From Larimichthys crocea (Eukaryota > Chordata > Actinopteri > Sciaenidae): 64,000 bases of DNA. Both the position numbers and the translations under genes were made by a program. Positions 43,452 to 55,314 of this stretch are shown here, piece after piece; position 1 is the first letter of the stretch, and each line of letters begins with the position of its first letter. The stretch covers positions 38,320 through 102,319 of the forward strand of contig NW_020859623.1 of NCBI RefSeq assembly GCF_000972845.2. The letters run 5' to 3'. The notes under the pieces are model-generated. The model had not been told where the DNA came from, searched no databases, and saw nothing but the letters and a program-made list of their open reading frames with translations.

Positions 43452-44094
43452 GGTCAAGTTGGGTTTTTGTCATGTCTTTGGTCATTTCTGTTTATTTTGG
43501 AAAAGATAACTTCCTCTCGTTTCAGGTCACTTGCCCTTCCCGTGTGTCACCGGTCTGATTGTCTTCCCCGCCCTGATTGTCTCCACCTGTTCCCCATTAC
43601 CTTGTGTATATATTGTCTGCGTCTCCCTTTGTCTTGTGCCAAAGTGTTTCGTCCTTCGTCTGCCCAAAGCCTTTTTCCATAGTCCATAGCCACAGCTCCT
43701 TAGCTCAAGTATCTTTTTGTTTTCTTCCTCGAATGAGTGATTTCTGTTGAATTCCTAGTCTAGCCTTTTGTTACTTTGTATCTAGTCTAGTGTGTTTCAG
43801 CCTCGTTTTGAGCGCCTTAAGTTGATGTTTCATAGCCTTTTGTTTTTCCTCCTTATGAGTGATTTTGATTTCGTTAATCTTTAATACATTAGTCCAGCTT
43901 TTTGTTCCTCGTTGAGAGTGATTTTGATTTTGTTATTTAGTGTAGTCAGAGTTTTTTCCTCCTTGGAGTGATTTTTGTTTCCTTTATTTGTTAGCCTTTT
44001 CATAGCCTCACCTTCGAGGATTTTCCCCGTCCGAATAAAACCGCTTACTGTCTAACTCTTGCATCTGAGTCCTCATTTGAGTCCCGGCCTGACA
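43436..44094 (+). repeat. 3' LTR of chromovirus
   Basis: 659 bp, starting TGTCACACCGCAG right after a run of ten G (polypurine tract) and a GTAC spacer, and ending GGCCTGACA. It contains GTGTATATATTG, then AATAAAACCGC near 44034 as a likely polyadenylation signal. No matching target duplication can be shown because the 5' LTR is truncated. Confidence 0.92.
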
Positions 44095-44284
44095 GTGTAT
44101 AGTATTATACTTACAATAACAAGTCAAAAAAGTTGACATAATTAATACAGAGTTACACAATTTACCCCATAAAACAGGAAAACAGCTCCCATATACACAA
44201 GGGATAGGATATGCTAAATAACTTTAGACAACAATAATCAGTCCTTCTGCTGTCCCACCACAAATGTAAAGGTGAGTGGCAGGG

Positions 44285-45020
44285 AACTTAGTCGACAATT
44301 CTTTTGTCCAGTCCCTAAACATTTTTATGACCTTGATAGAAAATGTCAAAGGAAGACATGAAGACTATGATCCCTCACCGAGGAAATTCACTTGTCACAG
44401 CAGCTCATATACACAAATTCATAAATTCATGCCGGTGTTAAAGAGACAGCTGTTGGACACCTGCAGCAGACTACACAGTGGGATCAGAAGTCTGTGCTGA
44501 AGGAGCGGCTTAAGTCCCATCAGTCTCATGCAGGGGGTTGGAGAGCTTGTTATGATGAAGTCCAGGAAGAGCTGGTCCTTGACCAGTTTGTTGAGTCTTT
44601 TCTTGTCTGTCTCCATGCTTCCCTCTTCCCAGCAGACCACTGTATACAAATTGCAGATGCCACTACAGTGCCATAGAAGGCTTTTAACAGAGTCCTGCAC
44701 GCTCCAAAGGACCTCAATCTCCCCAGTAGATGGAGACGACTTGCCCGTTTTTTGTACAGGATGTCTGTGGGTGTCCGACCAGTCCAGTTATTGTAAGGTG
44801 AACACCCAGGTATTTGTATGCTCCCACCTCAATATCCAATCATGGATGTTCAATGGTGTGATCTGAGGCGTCTTTTTCTGGAAATCAATCGCCATCTCTT
44901 TTTTGGAGTTGATGTGAAGTGGCAACACCCTCTTAGGTACTCCTGCTCATTTCTTCTGAACAAATCCCACAACGGCTGTATCATCAGAGAACTTTCGAGG
45001 TAGTTAATCTTGTATCTCGG
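44285..45020 (-). pseudogene. LINE-B-like reverse transcriptase, C-terminal half
   Basis: The minus strand near 44990 reads KFSDDTAVVGFVQ, the FxDD catalytic box of this LINE type, followed by INSKKEMAIDFQKK. Minus frame 44700-44419 follows with YTVVCWEEGSMETDKKRLNK and LVKDQLF, the usual thumb segment. Several frameshifts occur. This is the half of the RT that is missing from the LINE-B pieces at 5149 and 18116, but it is a separate, diverged copy. Confidence 0.7.
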
Positions 45021-45712
45021 AGGTAATAGGGAAGAAGCAACGGCTAACTGCTCAATGTCTTTTGTGCAGAATTGCTGCTTAATGTGTCCAGGAATTATTT
45101 ACAAACACGCTATCCCTCTTCACCCTCCTTCTTCCCTCCACTCTCCTTTGCTCTCTCACCAGTTGAAAGCCATTCAGAGTTACCAGCAGGTGAGTTCATT
45201 CAGCAATAACATATTTGTATAATAACAGCTCTAAGCAACGTGCCTCATCCTATCAGGGAAAGTGACAATTCCAGCAAGTGTGCCAAGAATAAAGACTCAT
45301 GTCATCCGGTCCCAAATACTAAAACTCTCCTCTCTCCACCTTAGCTGTAGCCCGACGATATGCACATCCAACCAAACAAAGCAATGAACCATGCAGAAAA
45401 CTCAACCAAACTAGCCAAACGTCCATATACAAAGACAACCTGAGCTCAAGCACACCCAAAAGTAAAACAAACAAAACAAAAACGTTTGACTATGAACTTC
45501 AACAACAGTACTTGGCAGTTTTATAACCCAGATTACCAACCTCAGGTCATACTGCTCGTAGCAGACCAGTAGATAAGGCCGGAAACAGCCTCCTGATCGC
45601 AACCTGCATCAATTTCTCAGCTCACCCCCCCTCACTTCCTGGAACAGCAAACAGCCTAGGACCAACCCTGTGGTTTTTACAATGCACTAGGTAAATATAT
45701 AACTATTTAGAT
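45021..45712. other. Non-coding stretch, nothing recognised
   Basis: Weakly CT-rich on the left and A-rich around 45450. No frame with resemblance and no terminal repeats were seen. Confidence 0.45.
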
Positions 45713-46400
45713 CAGGGGTGTCAAACTCTTTTTGGTCCAGGGGCCGAACTATATATGAGCTCAAGCTGGCCAGAGCACAAAAATCACTGCATAAATTTGA
45801 AAATATAAAAAAATATTAGATAAAAAAATGCTAAAAACGAGTGCAATACATAATCTTTTTTATTTAAAGAATTTTTCTTCAATAAAATAAAAAGTAACAA
45901 CCTGAGGCTCAATGTTTGTCATATCTCACAGCAGAGCTCATAGCAGAGCAAGCAGATGACATGGAAGGCATGAGCTTGGATTATTTTAACAATACAGCTT
46001 TGAACAATAAAAAAAAAATGATGTAAGAAATGTTCCAGGTTACATCAATGACAATCATCAAAGCCAAGTTAGACCTTCAGTCTCCCCAAAATAATAAAAA
46101 AGTATATTTTTCCAAAACACCTGTTGTATGATGACCACGAGGAGACTGTTGACGTGTGGAGTGATTTTGGAGTCATAATAATGCATAACAGTGGAGTTAT
46201 TGATTAATATTTGCAATAAGAATTCACCAAAATTATAAAAAAGTATATTTTTCCCAAACAGCTGTTGTAGTATGACCACGAGGAGACTGTTGACGTGTGG
46301 AGTGATTCTGGAGTCATAACACTGTATAACAGTGGAGTTATTGATTTTTGTTTGCAGCGTCTCTCTTGAAACTGAAATTTGCAGACGCTCCCTGCGCACT
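45713..46400. mobile_element. hAT-like element, left terminus, with internal tandem repeat
   Basis: It begins CAGGGGTGTCAAACTC followed by a GGGCCGAACT block, a terminus seen in many vertebrate hAT elements and different from the three 1.1-kb copies in this window. Two tandem units of about 135 bp lie at 46085-46213 and 46226-46359 (each with ATAAAAAAGTATATTTTTCC and GAGGAGACTGTTGACGTGTG). The right terminus and an 8-bp duplication were not found. Frames across the tandem units are repeats of each other, not genes. Confidence 0.5.
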
Positions 46401-46904
46401 CGTCGGGCCGCTGGCTGCTCGTGGAGATCACTGTTATGTGTCCAGCTCAGAGGACGGCTTGTTCTTTTACAAAACGGGTTTTTGGTTCTTGTGGCTCGTA
46501 GTATATGCTATTACGATGTGAAAGAGGCATCATTTGTGTTTGAACGTTTCGCCTCTTACTTATTGATCCCGGAAGTCCGAATCTGTGAATATCTTTCCAA
46601 CTTTACCGAACTTGCCGACTCTCTTAGTGGCGTTTAAGATTGTATTCCTTTAGCACAGCCACTTGCTGCATGCACACAAAAGACATAGGTTTCCATTCAT
46701 CTCTGTGAAAAAATACGAATTAGTCCATTTTTCCTGGAAGATCCGACACTCAGTGTCCACCTTTCTCTTTTTTGACAGCCACATTTTGGAGGTGGTAAAT
46801 AGCTAAATCGTCTGCATTAAGGCTAAGGTTAATCTCACACCAATATCCAAAACACTGCATGCTGTTTCGGTATTCTTATGGCATGACAATGAAAGAGACA
46901 AGAA
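46401..46904. other. Non-coding stretch, possibly the remainder of the hAT-like element
   Basis: GC-richer to 46640, then AT-rich. No gene motif in either strand. Confidence 0.4.
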
Positions 46905-47093
46905 GCAAGTATGACTATCATTGTTACAGCTGTTATTGCTACTTTTATTGTTGCTGTGTATCTTTGTCTCTCACTGTCTCCCTCCCTCTCTCTCCACCAT
47001 AATGCAGGCTCAAGGTTTCTGCCTCAAAGGTTTTTCCTTGCCACTGTTACCAAGTGCTTAATCATGGTCAAATTGTTGGGTCTCTGTAGATAA
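46905..47093. repeat. Dispersed fish repeat tail (GTTGGGTCTCTGTA type)
   Basis: The words TCTGCCTCAAAGG, TTTTTCCTTGCCACTGTTACC and TTGTTGGGTCTCTGTA in this order mark a tail found in many fish dispersed elements. It is the site of insertion of the solo LTR at 47099. Confidence 0.5.
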
Positions 47094-47098
47094 TATTT

Positions 47099-47837
47099 GT
47101 CAGGCCAGAACAGAAACAGGACTCAGAAGCTGAGGTGTCAGTGAGCAGATTTATTTGGAGACAACAAAAACCTCGACAGAGTGATTCAAAACCAGAAGGC
47201 TATGAAAACTGACCTGAAGGAGTCTCACAGAAGGGAGAACTAGGCCAAACTAAAGTAAACAAAAAACACTCCTAAGGAGGAAAAACTCTATACTGGTTAT
47301 GCAAAGTTATCAAAATCAAAATCACTCTCAAGGAGGAAAATCAAAAGGCTACTTAAACCACTACTAGACAAACAGTAAAGAAAAAAAAAACTCTCCTGAA
47401 AGGTGGAGGTCAGACAATTCTATACACTAAAACCAAGAACTGAAAATCTCTCCCAGGGAGGCTGACAATAAATCGACTAAACTAAGCACTAGGAACCAAA
47501 AGCAAGACTACGAAAGTAGAACAGAAAATCACTCTTTCGAGGCAGAAAAAGACTCACGAACATACACACTGACTATGAACAGGACTTTGGAGCTGGCTTG
47601 GGTGATCGGACGTAAGACAAAACACTTTGGCACAGGACAAAAGGAGACACAGCACCCCTATATAGACAGACACAGATGGGTAATGGGGAACAGGTGGAGA
47701 CAATCAGGAATCACGGCAACAGGTAACACACAAGGGAAGGGCAAGTGATCTGAAACGAGAGGGCAGGTAAATTTCAAGATAAAACAGGAAGTCACAAGAC
47801 AAAAACAAGAACACCAACATATCACTTCGTTGTGATA
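47099..47837 (-). mobile_element. Solo LTR of a chromovirus subfamily
   Basis: On the minus strand it follows the same order of words as the LTR at 43436-44094: TTTTTGTCTTGTGACTTCC, CGTTTCAGATCACTTGCCC, GATTGTCTCCACCTGTTCCCC, GTGCCAAAGTGTTTTGTC. It is clearly diverged from that LTR. The flanks show a 5-bp repeat ATATT (47094-47098, 47838-47842). No internal sequence remains, so it is a solo LTR formed by recombination. Confidence 0.82.
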
Positions 47838-47871
47838 ATATTATAAATAGTGCAGTCTAGACCTGCTCTGT

Positions 47872-48190
47872 CAGCTGTGGCTCAGGACGTAGAGCAGGTC
47901 GTCTGATCAGGTGATCATCTACAGATCCGCTCTACTTCCTGAACCACTTGGTAAAGCAAATGGTTTGATTCCTGGCTCCTCCAGTCTGCATGTGCCCTGT
48001 GTGTGAACAAGATATTTGAACCCCAAATTGCTCCCGAAGGCTGCACCATCAGTGTGTGAGTGGTTAGCTCCCAAAAACTGATGAGCAGGTGGCATTCAGT
48101 GTATGAATGCGTGAATAAAACATGTAGTGTTGAAGAGCCTTGAGACAACTAGACCAGAAAAGACTTGATATACAGTCCATGTATTATTTA
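47872..48190 (+). mobile_element. tRNA-headed SINE (plus strand)
   Basis: It begins CAGCTGTGGCTCAGGACG (A box TGGCTCAGGAC) and has GGTTTGATTCC (B box, 47962-47972), then ACCCCAAATTGCTCCCGAAGG-type body words (key: CTCCCGAAGG) and a 3' tail ending in ATGTATTATTTATATGA. It is the same family as 36331-36640 but older, with a stretch of about 25 extra bases between the boxes. Confidence 0.7.
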
Positions 48191-48245
48191 TATGAAAAGT
48201 GTTGAGATAGCCTGCTCTAAAACTATTACACAATTACATTGCTTT

Positions 48246-48480
48246 GATTACATTGCAACTCAACTCAACTTTATTTATTTATATAGCACTTTTCATGCAG
48301 AGATGCAGCCCAAAGTGCTTCATAGAGCAGAATAAAGACAGAAATGGACAACACTGAATAGTTCAACAGAGCAGTTGCATAACAACTAGAAATAAGAACA
48401 ATATGAAAAGCATAAAACTACAACGAAAAAAATAAAAAGTAAATTAAAACCTTGCATGAAATGTTTTAACTGGATTTAAG
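48246..48480 (-). repeat. LINE 3' tail fragment
   Basis: It starts CAACTCAACTCAACTTTATTT and TATATAGCACTTTTCATGC, a 3' terminal repeat tail of a fish LINE read from its end. The coding part is absent, so it is a heavily 5'-truncated copy. Confidence 0.55.
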
Positions 48481-49160
48481 GATACTGAAACTGAGCAGCA
48501 AAGCATTTGCTAATTGATAAATGGGCACCTAGTTCACATTCTATTAGTTTCCACATTTCTAACATTTACATTAAGCTTTAAATAAATAAATAAATTGTGG
48601 AATTTAATGATCAGGGCCTGAGAATGAATGAATGAACAAATCTATCGATCGATACTACACAGGATCACCCCGAAATCTTTATTACAGTCACATAACGTTT
48701 GTGTGCTGTCTGTCATTTTGCTCATTTTTCAATAAAATTGTGGCCTGTAAAAACAAACAAACAATAAAACCTGCCCAACAAGGCCAGTTTGTGACTACAC
48801 CCATTTTTATTGATACAGTTTGGTTACCTCTCCACCCACCTTCTACCTGAGCTTAGATAAGATTCTATATTATTGTGTTAGTGAGGTATGTTGAGTTTGA
48901 ATTTAAATTGGCTGTAGAAAGTGCCGCACTATTTCTTTCCTTGACAACATTCTCTAAGGAATGTAAATTTTCAGTTGAGGAAAAAAGTAGCAAACTTGTT
49001 GAGCTGTACCTTAGTGATGTCACAGAATGAAACTGTGTAAATAATACAACAGTGCAAACTGTAGCCTGACATTGTGGTTTTTCATCTATCTGTTTGAATA
49101 TTAGTAAAAGTCCACAGGTGAGGGGTTTTCAGGCGTAATCATTTATGACACCTCACATCC
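48481..49160. other. Non-coding stretch, nothing recognised
   Basis: AT-rich, with short A and TAAA repeats. No gene, RNA or terminal repeat seen. Confidence 0.45.
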
Positions 49161-49175
49161 TTTTTATAAGGACAC

Positions 49176-49500
49176 CAGAAAAAAAGATGCAGCGTGGAAT
49201 GCCATCGCAGGAGTCAAAGAGACTACAGCCGGCAATATCGCGCAATTATGCGTGAATTCACGAGATCTCGTGCATTCTCCCGACGCTTGGTGTCCGGAGG
49301 AGACGCACCTGAGTGCATCACAAACAGATTATGTGTAAGTTGGCAGACGGCGGAGTACGCTGTCGTTCCGGAGTGGAGCCGTTCTGCAGCTGTTCCGCAT
49401 GCAGTGTATTTTAGGGGTTCCTCTTCCTTGAGACAAATGTATCTTCTTATATCCACACTATCAGCCCACATGCTGCTGACAAACCTGTGAGTGTGCACAC
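49176..49500 (+). other. Possible exon-like remnant, unknown
   Basis: From an AG at about 49182 one frame reads KKDAAWNAIAGVKETTAGNI, then ends at a stop near 49340. The AAWNAIA wording is loosely like the first helix of MADF/Myb-type DNA-binding domains found in fish genes and Harbinger-type elements. The evidence is a single short motif, so this is only a hint. Confidence 0.2.
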
Positions 49501-50205
49501 ATGTGTGTAGATTGCATCTTGACAGTGATGGATGGGACCCAGCCATTGCCTCCACCCTCCTTGCCACTCAGTTGCTGACTGAGCCATATGTTTTATTCAT
49601 GAGATTTGGGGGCCCTGATGTCAACTGACTTGTCAGGTGGTGTGTCATGGCTAGAACAATGGCTTCAACCCAAACGCACGACTTGGGAGACAAAGTGTAA
49701 AATAAACAAATCTTTTATTATTAAAGTACAACAGAAAATCACAAAATAAAACAGGAAACCACAAGACAACATTGACACAAGACTACCTAAATATAGCCAT
49801 TTATTAGTCATGACATGGTGTTAGGCAAAAGGAGTCTTGAGGTTTACTTGGAAGTCAGTAGCAGATGGAAAAAGGAAGAGAACCCCCACCCAAACACCCC
49901 CAGCCCTTTTCGCGCAGATTACTGCTCCTAGACCTTCTTCTCTCAGAGGACTGGGTTACATGGTTTAACAAGCCTGGAACAAAGCAAAGTGCTGGTTGCT
50001 TGGGGGTAACCACTGGTCTTCATGTGGCCAATGTATGTGTCAAAACTAGTTTTACTACTACTACTTTTTTCCAACCTTTAAACAGACAGCTCATGAGTGA
50101 AATAATATTGAACAGCTGATAAGAAACAAGAAAATGGGTGTTGGAGCTAAACTTACTATAGGGTTGCCTTCTCCCTCTTTCCCAAACATTAAGTGGACAC
50201 ATTAT
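49501..50205. other. Non-coding stretch, weak LTR-like piece
   Basis: Bases 49690-49780 share words such as AAAACAGGAAACCACAAGACAA with the end of the solo LTR at 47800, so a fragment of a related LTR may lie here. Otherwise nothing was recognised. Confidence 0.35.
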
Positions 50206-50207
50206 TC

Positions 50208-50370
50208 AGGTCAATTCAATTTTATTTATTTATTTATTTATATATATAGCACCATATCATAACAAAAGATATCTCATGACACTTTTCACACAGAGGCAAC
50301 CTTTCTACCTCGGCAGGACTGACAGCCAGACTGAACATAAAAGAAGGAATAATACCAACTATCCATGGGA
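50208..50370 (-). repeat. LINE 3' tail fragment
   Basis: It begins TCAATTCAATTTTATTTATT and TATATAGCACCATATCATAAC, a fish LINE 3' tail read from its end; the coding region is missing. The palindromic element starts 15 bases further on. Confidence 0.55.
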
Positions 50371-50385
50371 AAACAGATGGCGGAA

Positions 50386-52067
50386 TATGAAAGTAGATTA
50401 GTGCCATATATCTGAAGAAGAGCAGACTATGATTTGCACTTGTAAAACCCGTAATTCACAACTTGTGAATGCGCATCTCGCAACTTGTGAACGCGCATCT
50501 CAGAGTTTGTAAGTGTAACTTCAGATCCACACATCTGCAAAAAGCAAACTGCAAGCATATTTCACAACTTGTGAAAGCGCATCTTCGAATTTGCACTTGT
50601 AACTTCAGATCTGCAAAGCTGCACAACATGATTTGCATGCGCAGGTTCCTATTTGCTCGCTCAGTTGCGTCATCCTTCTCACGTGATTTTTGGCACGATT
50701 CACTCGGATGGATTTGAAGGAAACAATTTGCGCGCAGAGACCAGGAATGCCTGTTCTACCACTCTTGTCCAAGAGGTGGCAGTGTGGTTATTGGATAATA
50801 TATCAATAAACGGCTCAGTGGTGGTGGTGGGGGGGTTGGCTTGGCAATAGACAATATATACTAGACCGCGCATTGAGCGTTGTCGTGGTGGTCGCGCTAC
50901 GTAAACGGCGCCGCCGTATGGTTTCGGGCAGATCTGCCCGTAAACTAATACAGGAAATGGACTGAACTTCATAAAGCCCTTTCTACACAAGTTCTTTAAG
51001 TTAATGTCTCTTATAACACCCATTCACACACACACTAATATCTGGGAAATATATATATACACACATATATATATATATATTAATTATATATATATATACA
51101 CAATATATATATCAACACACCACCACACACACACATATAGTGTTTGTGTGTGCTCTTTATTCAGAAAACCCATTCATGTCACATCTAATTTCAGGATCTG
51201 GTTATTATAGACACAGATTAAATGTTAAATATAAATATTTCAATATTTATCATCACAGTAACAGTGTTACACACATAGTAGCTGTAAACACTCAGCATTA
51301 GAAAAATACATACGTTGGTTTGGTGCTTACATAAGGATAAACATTTATAATCATCACTTTAAAAGTTACATACGTTGGTTTTTTGGTGCCTGTTTGTTTC
51401 CCAGATATATTAGTGTGTGTGTGAATGGGTGTATAAGAGACATTAACTTAAAGAACTTTGTAGAAAGGCGCTTTATGAAGTTCAGTCCATTTCCTTGTAT
51501 TAGTTTACGGGCAGATCTGCCCGAACCAATACGGCGGCGCCGTTTACGTATCGCGACCAACGACCAACCCGCTCAATGCGGCGTCTATGTATCTCTATGT
51601 ATATATGTCTATGGCCAGCCACCCACCACCACCACTGAGCCGTTTATTGATATATTATCCAATAACCACACTGCCACCTCTTGGACAAGAGTGGTAGAAC
51701 AGGCATTCCTGGTCTCTGCGCGCAAATCGTTTCCTTCAAATCCATCCGAGTGAATCGTGCCAAAAATCACGTGAGAAGGATGACGCAACTGAGCGAGCAA
51801 ATAGGAACCTGCGCATGCAAATCATGTTGTGCAGCTTTGCAGATCTGAAGTTACAAGTGCAAATTCGAAGATGCGCTTTCACAAGTTGTGAAATATGCTT
51901 GCAGTTTGCTTTTTGCAGATGTGTGGATCTGAAGTTACACTTACAAACTCTGAGATGCGCGTTCACAAGTTGCGAGATGCGCATTCACAAGTTGCGAATT
52001 ACGGGTTTTACAAGTGCAAATCATAGTCTGCTCTTCTTCAGATATATGGCACTAATCTACTTTCATA
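50386..52067. mobile_element. 1.68-kb near-palindromic element (long terminal inverted repeats)
   Basis: The left arm 50386-51048 and right arm 51398-52067 are near-exact reverse complements of about 665 bp, apart from indels around 50850-50900. They are joined by a 349-bp AT-rich loop with TA/CA tracts. Ends are TATGAAAGTAGATTA and its complement. The 6-bp word GCGGAA borders both ends (50380-50385, 52068-52073), compatible with a target duplication. The arms contain repeated ACTTGTGAANGCGCATCT units and a perfect 16-bp palindrome CGGGCAGATCTGCCCG (50925-50940, 51508-51523). No transposase is present; the same 82-codon frame appears once in each arm because the arms are copies. It behaves like a foldback or MULE-like non-autonomous transposon. 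Confidence 0.85.
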
Positions 52068-52179
52068 GCGGAAATGTAAGGTTGCTTTGTATTCCTTGTC
52101 CGATTACCACAAGCTAACCCTAACCTATAGTTAGCTGTTAGACGTTAACGCTAGCTGTTAGACACTAACGTTAGCATTT
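52068..52179. other. Spacer with GTTAGAC/GCTAGC words
   Basis: Short repeats of TAGCTGTTAGAC and TAACGTTAGC occur here; nothing else is recognised. Confidence 0.4.
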
Positions 52180-52688
52180 AAAGGGATAGGCACTGAAACC
52201 TGCTGTCTGAGCACTGAGCGTTATAGACAGGGTACAGAAAGGACTGCTGTGTTTGATCTGTGAGGAATTTTGATCAAAGAATTTTACAGACATGTCATTA
52301 AGACTGTGGGAACTGTGTGAAAAGAGGTATAAAATGACTCTTTTAAGGCAATGAGGAGGACCAAGCCCGGTCTGTGGGCAATGAAAGACCATAAAAGTCC
52401 CCTGTTGCTTCCTAACTCCCTGTGGACTGAGCTGCTGTCGCTGAGACGTGACGACCTGTTTTGCGGTAACGTATTGAGTCACTTCCGGTTATTGGTGTTG
52501 CTTCCACGGTGCTCTCTGCTCTGTTCACCTAAACAGATTTTCGTATATTTCCCACATCAGCGATTATCTACATATCTCTGCACTATCCTTAGACTTGTTC
52601 TGTCTGTGCACGAACAGGTCTCTTTACTGTAGTGACCACAATCTGCTAGTTTACCAGTTTCTGTTAGCTACACTAACTAGAGATAGCA
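52180..52688 (+). mobile_element. LINE-A 5' untranslated region (right copy)
   Basis: A moderately GC-rich leader before the ORF1 ATG at 52689. The 5' boundary is approximate. As LINEs carry internal promoters here, this stretch would hold one, but no specific element was recognised. Confidence 0.5.
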
Positions 52689-53500
52689 ATGGCTTCTCTC
52701 TCCTCTCCTCTCCTGCTCTCTCCGGCCTGCCCTGTGTGCCACATGTTCAGTTACTCCTCGTCCTCCTTCAGTGATAACGGTACTTGTAATACATGTAGTT
52801 TATTTGTAGCTTTGGAGGCGAGGGTCAGTGAGTTAGAGGCACGGTACCGCACCACCGAACAGTCAGTAGCTCAGATAGTTAGCCAGTCCCCTGTAGCCGG
52901 TGCGGTACAGCCACAGGTAGCTTCGGTTAGCCGTCCCCCGGTAGTTCCCGAGCAGCCGGGAGGCTGGGTGACTGTTCGAAGGAGGCATAGCTCCAAACTG
53001 AAGCCCACGGTACACCACCAACCGCTCCACGTTTCTAACAGACTTTACCCGCTCAGCGACACACCCGCTGAGAGGCCAACTCTGGTCATTGGCAGGTCCA
53101 TAGTCCGAAACATGAAGTTAGCGACAGCAGGGGCCATAGTTAAATGCATCCCGGGGGCCAGAGCGGGTGACATCGAGTCTTTTTTGAAACTGCTGGCTAA
53201 AGATAACCGTAGATAGAGTAAGATTGTTATTCACGTCGGCGGTAATGACACCCGGTTACGCCAATCGGAGGTCACTAAAATTAATGTTTCATCATCATCG
53301 TGACCAGTGATGACATGTTTAGGCGCATGTCGTCATTTCACCGATGGCTGTCGAGGTGGTGTCCAGCAAACGATGTGGGCTTCATAGACAATTGGACACC
53401 TTTCTGGGAAAAACCTGGTCTGATTAGGACAGACGGCATCCATCCCACTTTGGATGCCGCAGCTCTCATATCTAGAAACATGGCCAAGTTTATTAGCTGA
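52689..53500 (+). pseudogene. LINE-A ORF1 (zinc finger, coiled coil, esterase-type domain)
   Basis: ORF1 starts at ATG 52689. Residues 12-60 carry CPVCHMF and CNTCSLF, a Cys-pair finger, and a coiled coil [16 protein letters not shown]. After a Pro-rich linker, [19 protein letters not shown] begins an SGNH-esterase-like domain of the kind known in CR1-type ORF1 proteins. A TAG at 53214 replaces a coding triplet, then KIVIHVGGNDTRL follows in frame (conserved Asn and Asp block), and after a shift the end reads [13 protein letters not shown] and TDGIHPT with the late Asp/His pair. The usual GDS nucleophile block is GRS here. One stop and one frameshift make this copy dead. Confidence 0.82.
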
Positions 53501-55314
53501 CCAAAACCATGTCGACAACCCAGAGTTCTCTCATATGGCATTGAAATTGATAATCTAATAGTCTTTCCACAGAATCCTCTTCTGTCTGACCATTTTTTAA
53601 TAACCTTTGAGTTCATACTACTGGACTATAAGCCTTTGTGCAGAAACTCCTACAGCAGGTGTTTATCTGATAGGGCTATAGCCAAATTCAAGGAAGTGAT
53701 TCCTTCAGCATTGAATTCAATGCCATGTCTCAATGTAACAGAGGCATTGTCTGCTTCCTTTAGCCCCTCACAAATAGATCATCTTGTTGATAGTACTACA
53801 GGCTCATTACAGACAACTCTATTCTATTCTCTACTCTATTGCACCTCTGAAAAAGAAGACAATTAAACAGAGGAGGTAAGCACCATGGTATAGCCAGCAA
53901 ACTCGTAAATTATAACAAGAGACGCGTAAATCTGAACACAAATGGCGTGCCACTAAACTGGAAGAATCTCATCTAGTCTGGCAAGATAATCTCAAAACAT
54001 ACAGGAAGGCTCTCCGTTATGCTAGAGCAGCCTACTACTCTTCATTAATAGAGGAGAAAAAGAACAACCCCAGGTTTCTCTTCAGCACTGTAGCCAGGCT
54101 AACAGAGAATCACAGCTCTACTGAACCATCTATTCCCTTAGGTCTAAGTAGCAATGACTTCATGAGCTTCTTTAATGATAAAATTATAACTATTAGAGAC
54201 ATAATCCATCACCTCTTGCCCTCAACAGGCATTGATCTGCATTCTGATACAGCAAGTTTGGAAACAGCTGTAAAACCTGATATGTATTTAGACTATTTTT
54301 CTCCCATCGACCTTCATCAAATAACATTAATCATTTCTGCAGCTAAGCCGTCAACCTGTCTCTTAGACCCCATCCCAACCAGGCTGTTTAAGGATGTTTT
54401 TCCTCTAGTTAGCCCTTCTTTATTGAATATGATTAATCTGTCTGTATTATCAGGATATGTACCACAGTCCTTTAAAGTAGCTGTAATTAAACCTCTTCTT
54501 AAAAGCCCACTCTAGACCCCGAGGTCTTAGCCAACTACAGACCGATATCAACCTTCCCTTTCTGTCTAAGATACTTGAGAAAGCTAGCTAATCAGCTGTG
54601 TGACTTCTCTCATAACAATAGTCTATTTGAGGATTTTCGTCAGGATTAGAGTGCATCATAGCACAGAGACCGCATTAGTCAAAGTTACAAACGACCTCCT
54701 AATGGCATCAGACAAAGGACTCATCTCTGTACTTGTCCTGTTAAATCTTAGTGCCGCATTTGACACCATTGACCAAAAATTCTTTTACAGAGACTGGAAC
54801 ATCAAATTGGCATCAAAGGAACTGCTCTAAGCTGGTTTAAGTCGTATTTCTTAGATCGATCTGAGTTTGTTTCATGTCAATGATGAATCCTCCATGCTAT
54901 CCAAGTTTGTCATGGAGTCCCACAAGGGTCTGTACTGGACCACTTCTATTTATTGCTTCCTTAGTGAACATTATTGAGGAACACTATCAATTTCCATTTT
55001 TATGCTGACGACACCCATTATATTTATTGATCAAGCTTGATGAAAATCTATCAATTAATTAAACTCCAAGCATGCCTTAAAGATATAAAAAGTTGGATGA
55101 CCTACATTTTCTGATGTTAAATTCGACAAAACTGAAGTTCTTGTAATTGGACCCAAACCACTCAGAAATTCTTCTAGAGACTTAGTTACTTTAGATGGGA
55201 TCAACCTGGCCTCAGCTCCACTGTAAAGACTTTGGAGTTGTTTTTGATCAGGATTTGTCCTTTAACGGCCACATAAATCAAATTTCGAGGACTGCATTCT
55301 TCCACTTACGTAAC

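Noticed and set aside
50469..51984. Matching 82-, 60- and 65-codon frames in both arms of the palindrome
   Set aside because: They are the same DNA read twice because the arms are copies; no motif and heavy overlap.
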